Part shown: positions 9,591 through 21,003 of the stretch, one piece after another
Layout: each line of letters starts with the position of its first letter
Numbering within the stretch: the stretch's first letter is position 1
Assembly (NCBI RefSeq): GCF_000149955.1
Contig: NC_030992.1
Span: 3,798,850-3,862,849, forward strand
Reading direction: 5' to 3'
DNA length: 64,000 bases
From: Fusarium oxysporum f. sp. lycopersici 4287
Taxonomy: Eukaryota > Ascomycota > Sordariomycetes > Hypocreales > Nectriaceae
Program-made: the position numbers and the translations under genes
The notes under the pieces: generated by a model
Told to the model about the DNA's origin: nothing
Databases searched by the model: none
Seen by the model: the letters and a program-made list of their open reading frames with translations, nothing else

Positions 9591-12518
9591 GACAGTTCAG
9601 AAGTAACCGGAGAGGAGACAGAGAGAGGCCTATAGGCTCTGCTGCAGCGACGACAGCAGTCGGGGGCTCGTGTAGCCACGGGGGCGTGCCACCAGGCGGA
9701 GCAGCGCTGGATAGCGTCCCAACGTGGACGTGACGGGCAGTGAAGCCAAAGGTCGCGAGCGAAGGGATCACCAGCGAAGGAGACGTGGACGCGGTCCAAG
9801 TTGCCAGGCGCGCGGTCGGGCGGGGGACGAAGATCGCGAGAAACCACGAGACCAGGAGACGAGAATGGGAGGCGAGCCCGAGCAGAGGGAATTGGAGGAT
9901 CGTGTCAGGCGTCGGCAATCGGCGGAAAGGAATATCGCAGGAAATCAGAAGTGATAAAAGCGTAGCGTGCACTGCAATGCGATACTACGCGATGCGATAG
10001 TCGACCGAAAGTCGATGTCGCGGTGATGAGTTGGAGATAAGAAGTATGTAGGATGAATATGGTGTGGTTGGTGTAGGTTGGATTTGGCGGAGTGTCGAGG
10101 TAACTGGGAGTGGAAAGTGGGCGCTGGGCTTGTGCTTTCCTGAGGTGATGGACGCTGCCTCAGTTGCTAAGTGTAAAAAAACGAGTGCCTGGGGTTGGGC
10201 ATTCGCCAGGGGTGGGAGGGTACTTGTGGTTCTGCGGGCAGCTCGAGCAAAGACCAAGTACCTTGGAGAATTCAACGGAACGCCTCCAAGGACAAGCGGG
10301 TACCTCCAAATTATATGCTGAGTGCCCTTCTATCCAAGTACCGACAGCAAACGGAAACGATCCAAACGCCAGACGGACGGGAACAGTGGAGGACGGGAGA
10401 CCCAGTATAGATGCAGTAGGTTGATCAACGTCAAACTCTTCTGCAATTATCAAACGCGACGGATACTCGCCGTTTGAAGCTTTTCAAAGCAGATGGCACA
10501 ACGGCCGAGTAGAAATGAGGTGCTTTGTTTGATGGAGGAGGAAAAGGTGTGAGAGTGAGTTTCAAGGGAGCAAGACAGAGGTTGTGGGTGAAAAACGTGG
10601 TCGGTCCTTGATTTGGGCGGTGGGAATCCCTCCAGTCAGTGAATGAAAAGGAGGAGGACGGTCAAACTTTTCTTCTTCCTTCTTCCCTGTGAATCGCTCC
10701 CTGAAACTTTGTCAATTGATAGAGTCTATGAATAACGATCACTTAATCATGTGAAAGGTTTATTTTTTTTTATTAGACATTCTCAATTACTGCATTGTGA
10801 TGTAGCCCTCTCCGCATATCAGAATTGGTACCAACAGTGAGTGATGCGCCTCCGATGGTTAGATGCATGCAATTTACAAGTATAGCAGACCTTGCTCCAA
10901 AACGGTAAAACACAAATTACAAGGCCGGCCGTCTGTCAAAAGCTTAGGTTTCCCTGGGACCTGGAGACAGATCCACCAAATTGGGATGCTTTGACTCCTT
11001 GCAGCTAAAAGAAACCGGGACGGTCGATCATAAGAACGAATGGATGCATATAAGCGAATCCAACGTGAACATTGAAGTCAATTGCGAGACGTTGAAACCC
11101 CTCGAGATTTAGTCAGAATTGACTATTTTAGTCCCTCATTGTTCTCCGTGATCCTTTTCAAAGACATTCGACTTGGCCACAAACTACCGAGACCGGTTTG
11201 ATGCACATGGAACATGTACAGAAGGGAGGCTGGCTTCTAACCGGGGTTAAGCACAGGGCTGCCAACGTGCCCTGTGAGGCTCAGTAAGCTCAGCGCGTCC
11301 TCAGCGACACTCAGCGGCCTAGACCGCAGCTGTAGTGGATGCTCTTCAGGGGCTCTCACCAAGGTTTGCACGTTAGCGGACCCGAATGATCATAGGTCGC
11401 GTCACCCCACACAATGGACCCTTGATCTGAGGGACGCGCTCTGGGGCTAGACGGTCATCCTCGCCATTGGCGCGCTGAGTTTGTCGCGTTACATTCTAGT
11501 ACGTAAATCTCAGACCAAGGTGCGTAATATCTGGACCGACGCTCAAAATGTCCCCGGTCTTGAGACCTCAGGCATGATATCGGAGACAAAACGGTAACCC
11601 CTTTGCCTCAGGCACACATGTCACCGTCATTATGGTCTGAGCCTGTACCCCCAGGGAGCAAGAAGACTTCTGACGCTCAGCCAGGGTGCCAAAATTAACT
11701 GGGCTAAAAATGTGCTAAGATTTGCCCAAACTTACCTAAATCTTTTCATCACTTAGGATAAAGGTCCTAAGTTTTCTTGCCTCCTTTAGGTACCTCCACT
11801 AACAATTCCCGTTTGACTGTCAATTGATCGTCTGTCATTTCGCGGGGATTTGACGTTATCAATCTACTAAAACCTGCCCCTTGTGGGATGGAGCTTCAAC
11901 ACTTCATTGTCCGGCGGAGTTGAGATACAATCTAAATCGCGTTTGTGAATAATTGACATTGAGTTTGTGTCGTTTGCTGATTAACTCACGATGTAGGTTT
12001 GTGGAAGCCGATAGAAATTAAAATCAATATCCAGATGCCTCTATAGTAAATGACAGGAGGATCTGTTTGTCTTGGTGCTCTCGCTTTCATTTATTACTGC
12101 AGTTGCTCTAATAAAACAAACTTCAGCTCGCAATATACCAACTTAAACTTTCATTACCCAGAAACGAATGCAAAATGTTTCATCTTAATATTCTGGCTCT
12201 ATCACTATGGCGTAAGCTCAATTAACCGGCATTTCCAGCCTAGCACGTGGCTGACAGCTGTCTTCCATGGGTATCTACACGTGCTATGATCCCAAGCCAC
12301 TCTCGCAAGATTGCTAAACGAAGTTTGTTCTGTAAGAAAGTTTGCTTCCATGCCAATCGTCCTGATCGGCACAATCTCGCCGTCTATGCCGTCGACGATC
12401 ATTTGGGGGCATCCCCCCCTGGATATCTAGAATTTCTCATAGCCATCCATCCATCTGTGTCCTGCAATTGTTAAATCGTCATCACATAATCACATTCATA
12501 ACTCCCCTCTTGCGTCTC
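9591..12518. other. Long gene-poor region upstream of som1
   Basis: About 2.9 kb without a convincing coding region. The first 1 kb is probably promoter and long leader of the minus-strand som1 gene. From about 11270 to 11700 the CTCAG pentamer recurs several times. A perfect 7-bp inverted repeat with a 6-nt loop lies at 11752-11771. T- and A-runs occur near 10765. I saw no transposon ends, tRNA or rRNA. Confidence 0.5.
11752..11771. repeat. Short perfect inverted repeat
   Basis: CTTAGGA and TCCTAAG arms of 7 bp flank a 6-nt loop. It could be a protein-binding palindrome or chance; it is not followed by a T-run and is not next to a gene end. Confidence 0.35.
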
Positions 12519-13263
12519 TTAGTCATCCTCAGGGGGCAGTTCATCGTCGATGTATCGGATTAGCGATACCCTCATCTCTGTGCTGTCGTTGCCCCGCAAC
12601 ACGTCACTGACGAAGTGAGCTTCAACTTGCATTTGCACCATTTCCAGAGCACCTCGTAGCACTCCACACAGAATGTTGGAGTACCAAAGTTGATCTTGCG
12701 CTCGACCATCGTCAGGGAGCTCGACAAAGTCGGCCAAGGGGTTCTCTTCAAATACCAGCGAGAACTGGTCATTTTCACTTGTCCAATTCATCACTTGGGG
12801 AGTAATGTTGAGGAATATCTTGAACCCAACCTGGTTCTATCGTTAGTCATTGCCTAACGCTGCGCAGGAAGGCTCCCTACCCTGGAGATCATCTCTGCCG
12901 TCTCGCGGAAGTTGGCGCATCGCTTCATGGTGTTGGATTTGGCGAGATAGTCTTCAATAAGTCGCAGACCAATGTTGTAACCCATCTTGTCGAGTTGCTT
13001 GTTCACTTCGGCATAGTCGCTCTCGTAGTCCTTGCATAGTTGTGCGACGATAGTTCCGTAAGTCAAAGTGACGAGCTCAGCGTTGACCTTGTCGATTCGA
13101 GTTCTGTTAGTCTGTTAAAAAGCGTTTCGATATAGGCTCAAGCGATCATCGCTTACTTCCAGATTCTAGAACCAAGTTAGTATTTGACCGTAATTTGGTG
13201 ACCGAACTAGGTATCATGATGAACTTACTCCTCGCCTACGCGGGACGCTTTGTTGGCCGCCAT
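12519..13263 (-). CDS. bet3: TRAPP complex subunit Bet3 (TRAPPC3)
   Basis: Four minus-strand exons: 13263-13229, 13165-13157 (only 9 nt), 13103-12881 and 12830-12519. All borders are GT-AG and the phases give 192 residues. The sequence follows Bet3 closely: 'ELVTLTYGTIVAQLCKDYE', 'NKQLDKMGYNIGLRLIEDYL', 'FRETAEMISRVGFK', 'ENPLADFVELPDD', then 'NILCGVLRGALEMVQMQVEA'. Bet3 is a core palmitate-binding TRAPP subunit that helps tether ER- and Golgi-derived vesicles and activates Ypt1/Rab1. Length fits the family (yeast 193, human 180). The tiny second exon encodes the IW of 'GEEIWKTRIDK' plus the flanking partial codons. It is transcribed divergently from the U5-40K gene, sharing 424 nt. Confidence 0.93.
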
Positions 13264-13687
13264 TACTGCGCTGTGAGGGAGGGGTTGTGGAAGAGTTCAA
13301 GGACAGCGACCGAGCTCTACAATCAACAGGGCGTTGGTGCGGAGTCAAAAGATCGTAGAAATGGAATAGACTCCAATATCATACGCAAACAGAGCTATGT
13401 CGATGTAGCTTGAACCAGGGAGGTGAAGCAGTAGCGCCAACACCGCTCTGGAAGGTCGGTGCACGGAGGGTTGAAACACCGACCTCAGGAACAATCTTCG
13501 GCCCGGCCACCAATCATTTGCAGCAGCTCGATTTACTTTGCATGAAGCCCACCACCGTCGTCAAAAGTGAAGCAACAGGAAGCTCCAAGCTCATTTGATA
13601 GCTCCTGAACTCGACAAAAGCTGGCGCATTTGCATAATCAGCGTCGCATATAATCGTTCTTTCCCTTGATACCCTTTCAACTTCGTC
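13264..13687. promoter_or_regulatory. Shared divergent promoter of bet3 and the U5-40K gene
   Basis: 424 nt separate the two start codons, which point away from each other. No TATA box is evident, as expected for housekeeping genes. The region must carry both leaders and promoters. Confidence 0.5.
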
Positions 13688-14901
13688 ATGTCCGCCGAAA
13701 AACGTCCTGCCGATGGAGATCCCAGCTCTTCTCAGTCGCTGGTGAAGCGACAGAATGTCAACTCTTCTACAGGCGCTCTTGCGCGTCTGAACGCGTCAAG
13801 CAATGCGCTGGTGCAATCTGTACGTTAAAGCCCGTTTAATTGTTGAGGTCGCTGGACTGACTGGTACAGGCGCCTAGAACAAGCGGGCTTCAAGCTCCTG
13901 TTATGGAACTATCAGGACACTCGGGCGAGATTTTTGCAGCAAAGTTCGATCCTACAGGCAACCTGATTGCTTCTGGTGGAATGGATAGATCTCTAAGTGA
14001 GCAGGGAACAATACTTCATGAACGACAACGGACTGACTTTCGTAGTGCTTTGGAGAACCTTTGGCGATTGCGAAAACTACGGAATATTAAATGGCCACCG
14101 CGGTGCCATTCTGGACTTACAATGGTCACGCGACTCGGAAATTCTATACAGTGCATCGGCTGACATGCACCTTGCGAGCTGGGATTTGACATCGGGCACA
14201 CGAATCCGCAGATATGTTGGACATGAGGAGGTTATCAACACGGTGGGCATCAGCAGACGAGGAGAAGAGATACTTGTCAGTGGTAGCGACGACTCGACAA
14301 TCGGAATCTGGGACCCCCGATCGAAGAACGCCGTCGACTATATCCAGACCGAATTCCCCATTACCGCCATTGCTGTATCCGAGGCTGGTAACGAGATATA
14401 CGCAGGCGGCATCGACAATGATATTCGAGTATGGGACTTGCGCAAGAAGTCGGTGATATACTCGATGCTGGGCCATTCAGACACCATCACTTCATTGAGG
14501 GTTTCACCAGATTCTCAATCACTTGTCTCATACGCGATGGACTCTACAGTACGAACATGGGATATACGACCTTTTGCGCCAACAGAACGACACATCCGAA
14601 CCTTTGACGGTGCGACAATGGGTATGGAGAAGAATCTTCTCGGAGCAAGCTGGGACTCAGAAGGCAAGAGAATTGCAGCAGCATCAGGAGATGGAACAGT
14701 CATGGTCTGGTCAAGCGAGACAGGCAAGCTCGCTTATAAGCTGCCTGGTCACAAGGGCACAGTCAACTGTGCAGAGTTCTCGCCAAACAAGGAGCCTATT
14801 CGTAAGTATTCTGCTGATCATTTTCGAGGCGGTGAACTAACAAAGTCACAGTACTTTCTGCATCGTCAGACCGCACAATGCTTCTTGGCGAGTTGAAATG
14901 A
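13688..14901 (+). CDS. cwf17: U5 snRNP 40-kDa WD40 protein (SNRNP40/Cwf17)
   Basis: Exons 13688-13819, 13870-13996, 14046-14801 and 14852-14901, joined over introns of 50, 49 and 50 nt, give 354 residues (human SNRNP40 is 357). After a short basic N-terminus comes a seven-bladed WD40 propeller. It has GH...WD repeats such as 'MELSGHSGEIFAAKFDP', 'LNGHRGAILDLQWS', 'YVGHEEVINTVGISRRG', 'GGIDNDIRVWDLR', 'AMDSTVRTWDIRPFAP' and 'KLPGHKGTVNCAEF', ending 'LSASSDRTMLLGELK'. The 'GGIDNDI.VWDLR' and 'WDIRPFAP' stretches are typical of SNRNP40, a U5 snRNP and spliceosome subunit. The last exon is only 50 nt. Divergent with bet3. Confidence 0.93.
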
Positions 14902-16449
14902 GGAGAATAAGCAATAACCCGATATTCTAATCTACTACCCGTCCGCTCCCTGACATATTGAATCACGAGATGCGCGCTCCCGTGTCAGGGCTCCGTATTC
15001 TGGTAACTCTCACGCCATTGAAGGTTGCCTTTGAGGGCGTACCAAGGGAAGCGCATCACCCTCACCATGGCTGAATAGTTTAGCCATTGGGATGACGCAG
15101 GGAGCTTCGTGTAACTCACTCCAATATTGTCAGGGAGCATGAATATTCAATCTGGGGAAGCTCTGGAGACGGCTAGAAACACGGATTACGGCATGTACAA
15201 AGTTCTTGAGATAACATTGGGAAGGGTGAAGGAGGCGTTTATGGCTTGTATCAAAAGATGAGACATGAGCTAGGGGCACGCATAGATGTTTGTGCTATGT
15301 GTGCAAATAGTCGATTAATAGTAAGCCCTTGAAGAAACAAGTCACATCAAACACGATCAAAACTTGAGGGAGGTGTTATCTTCCAATGAAGCTAGTTGTA
15401 TATGACCCTTCCTCAGACATTATCCAATTATCGTGAGGTTGCGGCTGCATATAGCCAGCATACTTGGGTTTCAGGTGCATACCCCTGGTTGGCTGTGAGG
15501 CGCTCCAAGCAAAGTGCGACGTGCTTCAACACGAGACGTTCAGCTGCAACAAGACAAAAAGGCTCTGAAAGTTATAAGTTCATGACATAATTGTTGCGAT
15601 TTAAGCATAACATAAAGTAATTGTGAAAATATGTGATAACATCATCTGAGCTGAAGGTCGACGGTAGACCTCAAGAAATCAGCCGCATATCGACTAGCTT
15701 TGAAGCTGGTTACCCCTGGATAGAGCTCGGACTGGATAGTAATTTGTAGATCTCCACCTCCCACGTTTTTCCAACACGCACGGGACGTCCAATCCATCTT
15801 GCTAGAGCAACTTATCAACTGTAGCAGGTTAATTTCGTAGAAGCCAACCAAATTCGTCGCCGCAAACAGCTGTAATCACATTCTCAATCCCTGTTGTTTA
15901 CCTTTTCCAACAGCTGAACATGGGCTCCTCCTTGCAGAGGGGGATATCCCTGACGCGGTTTGTCCCTTTCGGAGGACCCGTAGGCTAAGGTTTATGAACA
16001 TGGGTCCTTGAACCTTTCAGTTCAATCAAGGGGTCGAAAAAGGGAACTTCGTGTGAAAACGACAAGACAAACGACGGGCCATCTGCCCACTAACATAATT
16101 AGATCATGACTGAAGCCGGGGCCATTTTCTAGTTTATCGAAACCTGACCCTCTTTTTTATTGTCTCTTGTCGCCGTCTTCGTTCGTTCCCTTTCTGCGGT
16201 TGTTGTCTCAGAAAAGTCAAGACAGGTTCTTGAACCCTTTTGTTATTTACTTTGCATATCTTGTTCCTTCTCTACTAATAATGACCGAGATGGTACAAGT
16301 TTTCATGTTGAGCGTGTAGTTTTTATATCGTATGTTCTTTTTTATGTTCTCCCGTGGACTTTGTTGAAAATTCACGATAGCGCCGCCTTAGTCGCTTGTA
16401 CCTGAGTCGTAACGGATCTATATACTGCCTCGGCTGCCCCCGTCGAAAT
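14902..16449. other. Intergenic region, no gene seen
   Basis: No coding region is supported in this 1.5 kb stretch. The right 300 nt are pyrimidine-rich (16150-16400) and probably hold the promoter and leader of the membrane protein gene starting at 16450. A CCCGTCCGCTC string at 14940 resembles part of 5S rRNA by chance only. Confidence 0.5.
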
Positions 16450-17808
16450 ATGGACATGAACCGTTCTGACATGGAGAGGCTTCGTGCTGATCTCATACAA
16501 CGATCAAGGATGGAGCGAGGTGGTAGTCCAAATGGAGGCGATGTCGACCTCGACGTCAATGTTGATGTCGAAGCTCAACACAGTATACAAGAACCTCGTT
16601 CGAGTCCTGCGCCCCTATCACGGTTGTTGAGTCGGAGAGAACCTGCTTCAATGACGGGACAAGCTCAGCTCGCCGAAATCGAGAGCGTCAAGTCTCAAGA
16701 CTCCAATACGAATCGACCTGCTGGTTCTCGAAGATTTGCCGTACCAGGGTTCCTGCGAATATGGGGACGTAACAACACCACACCACAATCCGACGATATT
16801 CGCAATGCTACAGCTTCTCCCGCGCCGCTTCTACCCATCGCTGAACCTCTATCGCCGACGAGACCCGAACCTGTGGCTACACCCTCAGAATCGCATCGAT
16901 CGCGACGTCAAAGACGACAACGAACCCCCCCTCAAGATCTATTGGAAGCGCATCTCTCTGAGATTCTGGGTGGATCAACTATTAGACGGCATCGAAGACG
17001 GAGGGAATATCATGAAAGAGAACGCGATCGCCATAGATCGCGAAGAAGTCACCAGCGTCATCCCAAGTTCTTCCTGGGCTGTATACCATGGGTTCGATCG
17101 AGGCGCATGAGAGCACAGATCCTGAGGTGTTTGACTTCGGGTCTGTTTCTTATAATTCTCGTCACTGTCTGTAAGTCACGACCCAATTGCGCTGTAGGCT
17201 TAAGAACTGCGATACTGATCAGTAATAGACCTCGCCCTCTCCATGACACACAAGGTCAACACGCGCGAAATGAACATCATGCTCATTCTTGTCGTCTTGT
17301 TCGCCGCCGCCTTCTTCTTCCACGGTCTTATTAGACTGTGTCTCCTAATAATAAAAAGTAATCGCGAAGCCGCTGAGCGGGCAAATCGACCTCCTCGATA
17401 TCGTGCGCCTCGATATGCCGTACCTCCTGTTCCCATTCCTGTCGTTCTTGCGCAGGATGAGGAAGCTGTGGGTATGGAGAGTGAAGCGACAAAGACACAA
17501 CCACCAGCCTATGGGCGATGGCGCGAGACAGTGGTATGTATCTAGCCTGTAACTTTTGACTGGATGACGCTAACAATTTCCAGCGAGTTGATCCAGATCG
17601 TTTGTTCTGGCAGCGCAACGAGGCCGTGGACCTTTCTCAAATAAGACCTAATACTCGAGCTGGTCCCAGGCCACCGTCGTATGTGTCTGAGGATGGTATA
17701 TCATATGTAGTCGAGGCGCAACCTCGATCAACAGCACCAACAACTGAAGTGCCACTACCAACACATCCATCAGAGCTTGGTAGAGTGGCTAGGGTACCAA
17801 CCGAGTAG
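16450..17808 (+). CDS. Two-helix membrane protein with PPxY motifs
   Basis: Exons 16450-17170, 17229-17533 and 17584-17808, with GTAAGT...TAG and GTATGT...CAG introns of 58 and 50 nt, give 416 residues. The first 190 residues are polar and disordered, Arg/Ser/Pro-rich, with an Arg-rich patch (RRHRRRREYHERERDRHR). Two hydrophobic helices follow, 'LTSGLFLIILVTVYLALSM' and 'MNIMLILVVLFAAAFFFHGL', separated by a short polar loop. The C-terminal tail is Pro-rich with two PPxY motifs, PPAY and PPSY, the second in 'PRPPSYVSEDGISYVVE'. PPxY motifs bind WW domains of Nedd4/Rsp5 ubiquitin ligases, so an adaptor or cargo role at endomembranes is a reasonable inference. No named family recognised. The start could also be the second ATG at 16456. 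Confidence 0.75.
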
Positions 17809-20231
17809 GAGTCATTAAGGGACAATTTCACAGCGCATAATAGCGAGCAATATGCATGGTTTATATGAAAGTGAAAACACATTTGAAGACCTAGAGCCTC
17901 TCAGAGGCATTGTTAAATTCAGCGTACATGAGTATCTGCAGTATTGATATCACATATTAGCGTAGTTTTACATAGTATTGCCGTTGAGAGGAAATTAGAG
18001 GTTTCGCCTATGAGATACCAGATAGGAAAAGCAATATTACAGACTTGTTCTTAGCTGAAGTTGCTTGTGCTGGTCTATTGGTAATTAGAGACCCAGTCGC
18101 AGTGATACTCAACAGGTGGTGGTAGCTCAATCTTGCGATCAGGTTATCCCTCTCGTTTGAGCAGGGAGTAATTATCTCGCGGCGAGTCTCGGAAGAAGCG
18201 TGGAGTTGACATGGCCAGGGTTTGACATCACGCGGTTATATCCCCTGCCAACTGCAGCTGCGCCAGGAAATCAGAACTTCCCAAAAGAAGGGTTCAGCCA
18301 AATTTCAGCTTTGAACAAAGACTGTATTAGAGATGACATTCTTTTGAAGCCATCAGCATTCTGGGTTTACATGATAGGCCAGTTGGAGAATTAAGGTTGC
18401 TGGACTGTATCACGTGAACACCTTAAAGTGAATCAGTGCTTCATCAATTCGCTTGGCAGGCACAGCACGGGAAACCATCCTTCCTCCCTAATGAACGAAC
18501 TCCCCTTCTTTCCTAAAGCAGAGAGGTTCGAGTTGAGGTGTGAAGGGGAAAGGTTAGTCCTGATTGGAGCGTGGACTCGACCCCAGTTAGTGGCTTCTCT
18601 GCCCTTTGTCCTTTTAGTTCAGCGCGTTTAGAGCGTGTGATGGTGAGCGAGGGTGAAGGGAGATTCTTCAGTTGACTGAATTTATGAGAATGAGTTGTTC
18701 TTTGACAGTGACTGGGTTATGCTTGAGCTACTTTATCTGATGTGTATAATCACAAATCACGCTCCGCAGTTACTCAGAGCTCAAGGTTCAGTGACTGTTA
18801 CACAGCTTATCCATTCCACCGAGGCAATTCAATACCAACTCCATTTCCCCTCCCCCTCCCTCTTAGTCCAAAAGTCCTCTTGGCTACTCCTACTTCAGTT
18901 GCGTCGCTGAGTGAGCCTGAGTCGAGGTCGCCCCCTCCCCACATCCCAACATCCACAATCATCATAATGGATCCTGTTTCCGTTCTGATTCGACTCGTTT
19001 GTGGGTGGTAACTTGAGTTAGGCCTCGTTAGTGTCAGTCTCGGGGGTCGGGGTTATCCAGTCGTATGGTGAAGAAATGGCAGGCAGTGTGTCATTCGCTC
19101 CTTGCGTTGTGTGTGCCCGCGGTTGCTCCCCTCATTTTGAAAATTTTTTAATCGAAAAATTATTCCGATTTTCCCATTCCATTTAGGACAAAACAAAGAA
19201 CCATACATAACAAATACAATTTCTCTTGGTGTTGAAGTACCCTTTTTCGGTGTCTCAATACCTACCTATTCATATTTTTGTTCTACAAAATCCACTTATT
19301 GGATCATCGTTATTTTTTACTTTTCCGTTTTCTTACTCTACCTACCCATCAAGCTCCCTCCGAGTCCATAAAGGTATGTTGATGCTAAAAGCGTGGTTTT
19401 TTGCGCTGCGTTGCTGCATTGCGGTTTTTGGTTTTGTGCTGCTGCTGTGTGTTGCTGCCCCTCCTTTGCGCGACAACAACGCCCATATTCGAGACGCCTC
19501 GCCTATCACATATATCGAAATACTTTTGGCCCCCGTTCTCGAATTTATCGAATACATTATCAATATCGACTTTTTATTGCGATTCAAATCTCGTTCCTCG
19601 CTCTCAGATCCGTTGATGCAAGAAATCCCTCGTTTGAAGCTTCAGCATCACAACAACCCACTTCCAAAAGCCTTCCGTATTCGGCCTCCGTGTACGACCC
19701 GATATTTCGGCGCAAGCTCCGGTCTTCAACGGTCCGCGTCCGAACTATATTGTTGTATATCTCCCGGTTCTCTCGATAGCTCTGATCTTGGTGTTGCCCC
19801 TCGGCATACTCGAAGTGCGGGGTTGACGATCTGGGATTGTCAAAGCTTATCATATGACAATACCAATTGGACAATCACATTGTCCTAACCTTCAACATCG
19901 GAACTGAGTTAAACAAGACCTATGGTAGCCTCAACGACATCTGCACGACTACGAAGTTCATGCCGACTTGGAATGCCCTTCGTGAGGCCGTTGACCTTGG
20001 GTCTCATACCTTGCAAGGACGTATTCGACCTCAACCAATGAACATGTTATCATTTCATGTTGGACCAAAGACGCGATGGAACATGCCGTTGCGATCTACC
20101 CTGGGGTTGCGACGAAGTATCCATACTGGCGACTAGACGACAACAGACATACAGCAGCAGCACCACCACCACAATGCACAACTGAACGTAAATACTGTTA
20201 CTAACTTAGTCGATTTAGACCTATCTTCAAA
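17809..20231. other. Intergenic region and long leader of the zinc-knuckle gene
   Basis: No convincing coding region. From about 19150 to 19370 the plus strand is A/T- and pyrimidine-rich, as in promoters and leaders of highly expressed fungal genes. A GTATGT donor lies at 19374, and a TTACTAAC branch site with TTAG/TTTAG acceptors lies just before the ATG at 20232, so an untranslated-leader intron of about 0.84 kb is possible. Open frames around 19226-19888 look like leader or intron rather than protein. Confidence 0.45.
19374..20219 (+). other. Possible long 5'-leader intron of the CNBP-like gene
   Basis: Donor GTATGT at 19374, branch-like TTACTAAC near 20197, and acceptors ending at 20209 or 20219, only 12-22 nt before the start codon. 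The length (about 846 nt) is large for this genome but leader introns are often longer than coding ones. This is an inference from signals alone. Confidence 0.35.
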
Positions 20232-21003
20232 ATGTCTTCCCTCTCTCGACGTGCTTGCTACAAGTGTGGCAATGTTGGCCACTACGCTGAGGTCTGCTCT
20301 TCTGCTGAGCGTCTCTGCTACAACTGCAAGCAGCCCGGTACGTGCCACTAATATGTCTGTCAAGACAGACTTGATCTAATTTGCAAAAGGCCACGAGTCC
20401 AACGGATGCCCTCTTCCCCGAACCACTGAGGCCAAGCAGTGCTACCACTGCCAGGGTCTTGGTCACGTCCAGGCTGACTGCCCTACCCTCCGCCTGAGCG
20501 GCACTGGCACCAGCGGCCGCTGCTACAACTGTGGCCAGCCCGGTCACCTTGCTGTATGTGATGATGTTATCTGAATAATGAAACATAACTGACTGTAGTA
20601 GCGCGCCTGCCCCAACCCTGTTGGTCCTACTATGGGCCGTGGTGCTCCCATGGGTCGTGGTGGCTTCCCCGGTGGCTACGGCCGTGGTGGTTTCGCTGGT
20701 GGTCCTCGCCCTGCCACTTGCTACAAGTGTGGTGGTCCCAACCACTTTGCTCGTGATTGCCAGGCTCAGGCCATGAAGTGCTATGCCTGCGGCAAGCTCG
20801 GTCACATCTCTCGGGACTGCACTGCTCCTAACGGCGGTCCTCTCAACACTGCTGGCAAGACTTGCTACCAGTGCGGTGAGGCTGGACACATCTCTCGTGA
20901 CTGCCCTCAGAAGAACGCTCCCGGTGTTGGCGAGATTCCTCAGGAGGTTGATATTGGCAGCGTTCCTGCTCCTCCCGTTGCTTCTATCGCTCCCGTGGCT
21001 TAA
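20232..21003 (+). CDS. gis2: CCHC zinc-knuckle nucleic-acid-binding protein (CNBP/Gis2/Byr3)
   Basis: Exons 20232-20337, 20390-20553 and 20602-21003 give 223 residues. Seven CX2CX4HX4C zinc knuckles are visible: 'CYKCGNVGHYAEVC', 'CYNCKQPGHESNGC', 'CYHCQGLGHVQADC', 'CYNCGQPGHLARAC', 'CYKCGGPNHFARDC', 'CYACGKLGHISRDC' and 'CYQCGEAGHISRDC'. A Gly/Arg RGG-like linker lies between knuckles 4 and 5. Members of this family (human CNBP, yeast Gis2, fission yeast Byr3) bind single-stranded RNA or DNA and associate with ribosomes and stress granules to tune translation. The knuckle count and RGG box match. The second acceptor must be the GTAGTAG ending at 20601 to keep the frame. Confidence 0.93.

Noticed and set aside
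14940..14952. CCCGTCCGCTC string like 5S rRNA
   Set aside because: Only about 11 nt match; the rest of a 5S gene is absent.
15642..15851. 69-residue minus-strand frame
   Set aside because: No recognisable domain, no splice partners, isolated in intergenic DNA.
19226..19888. 220-residue plus-strand frame upstream of the zinc-knuckle gene
   Set aside because: No good ATG context or motif, and it overlaps a likely leader intron.
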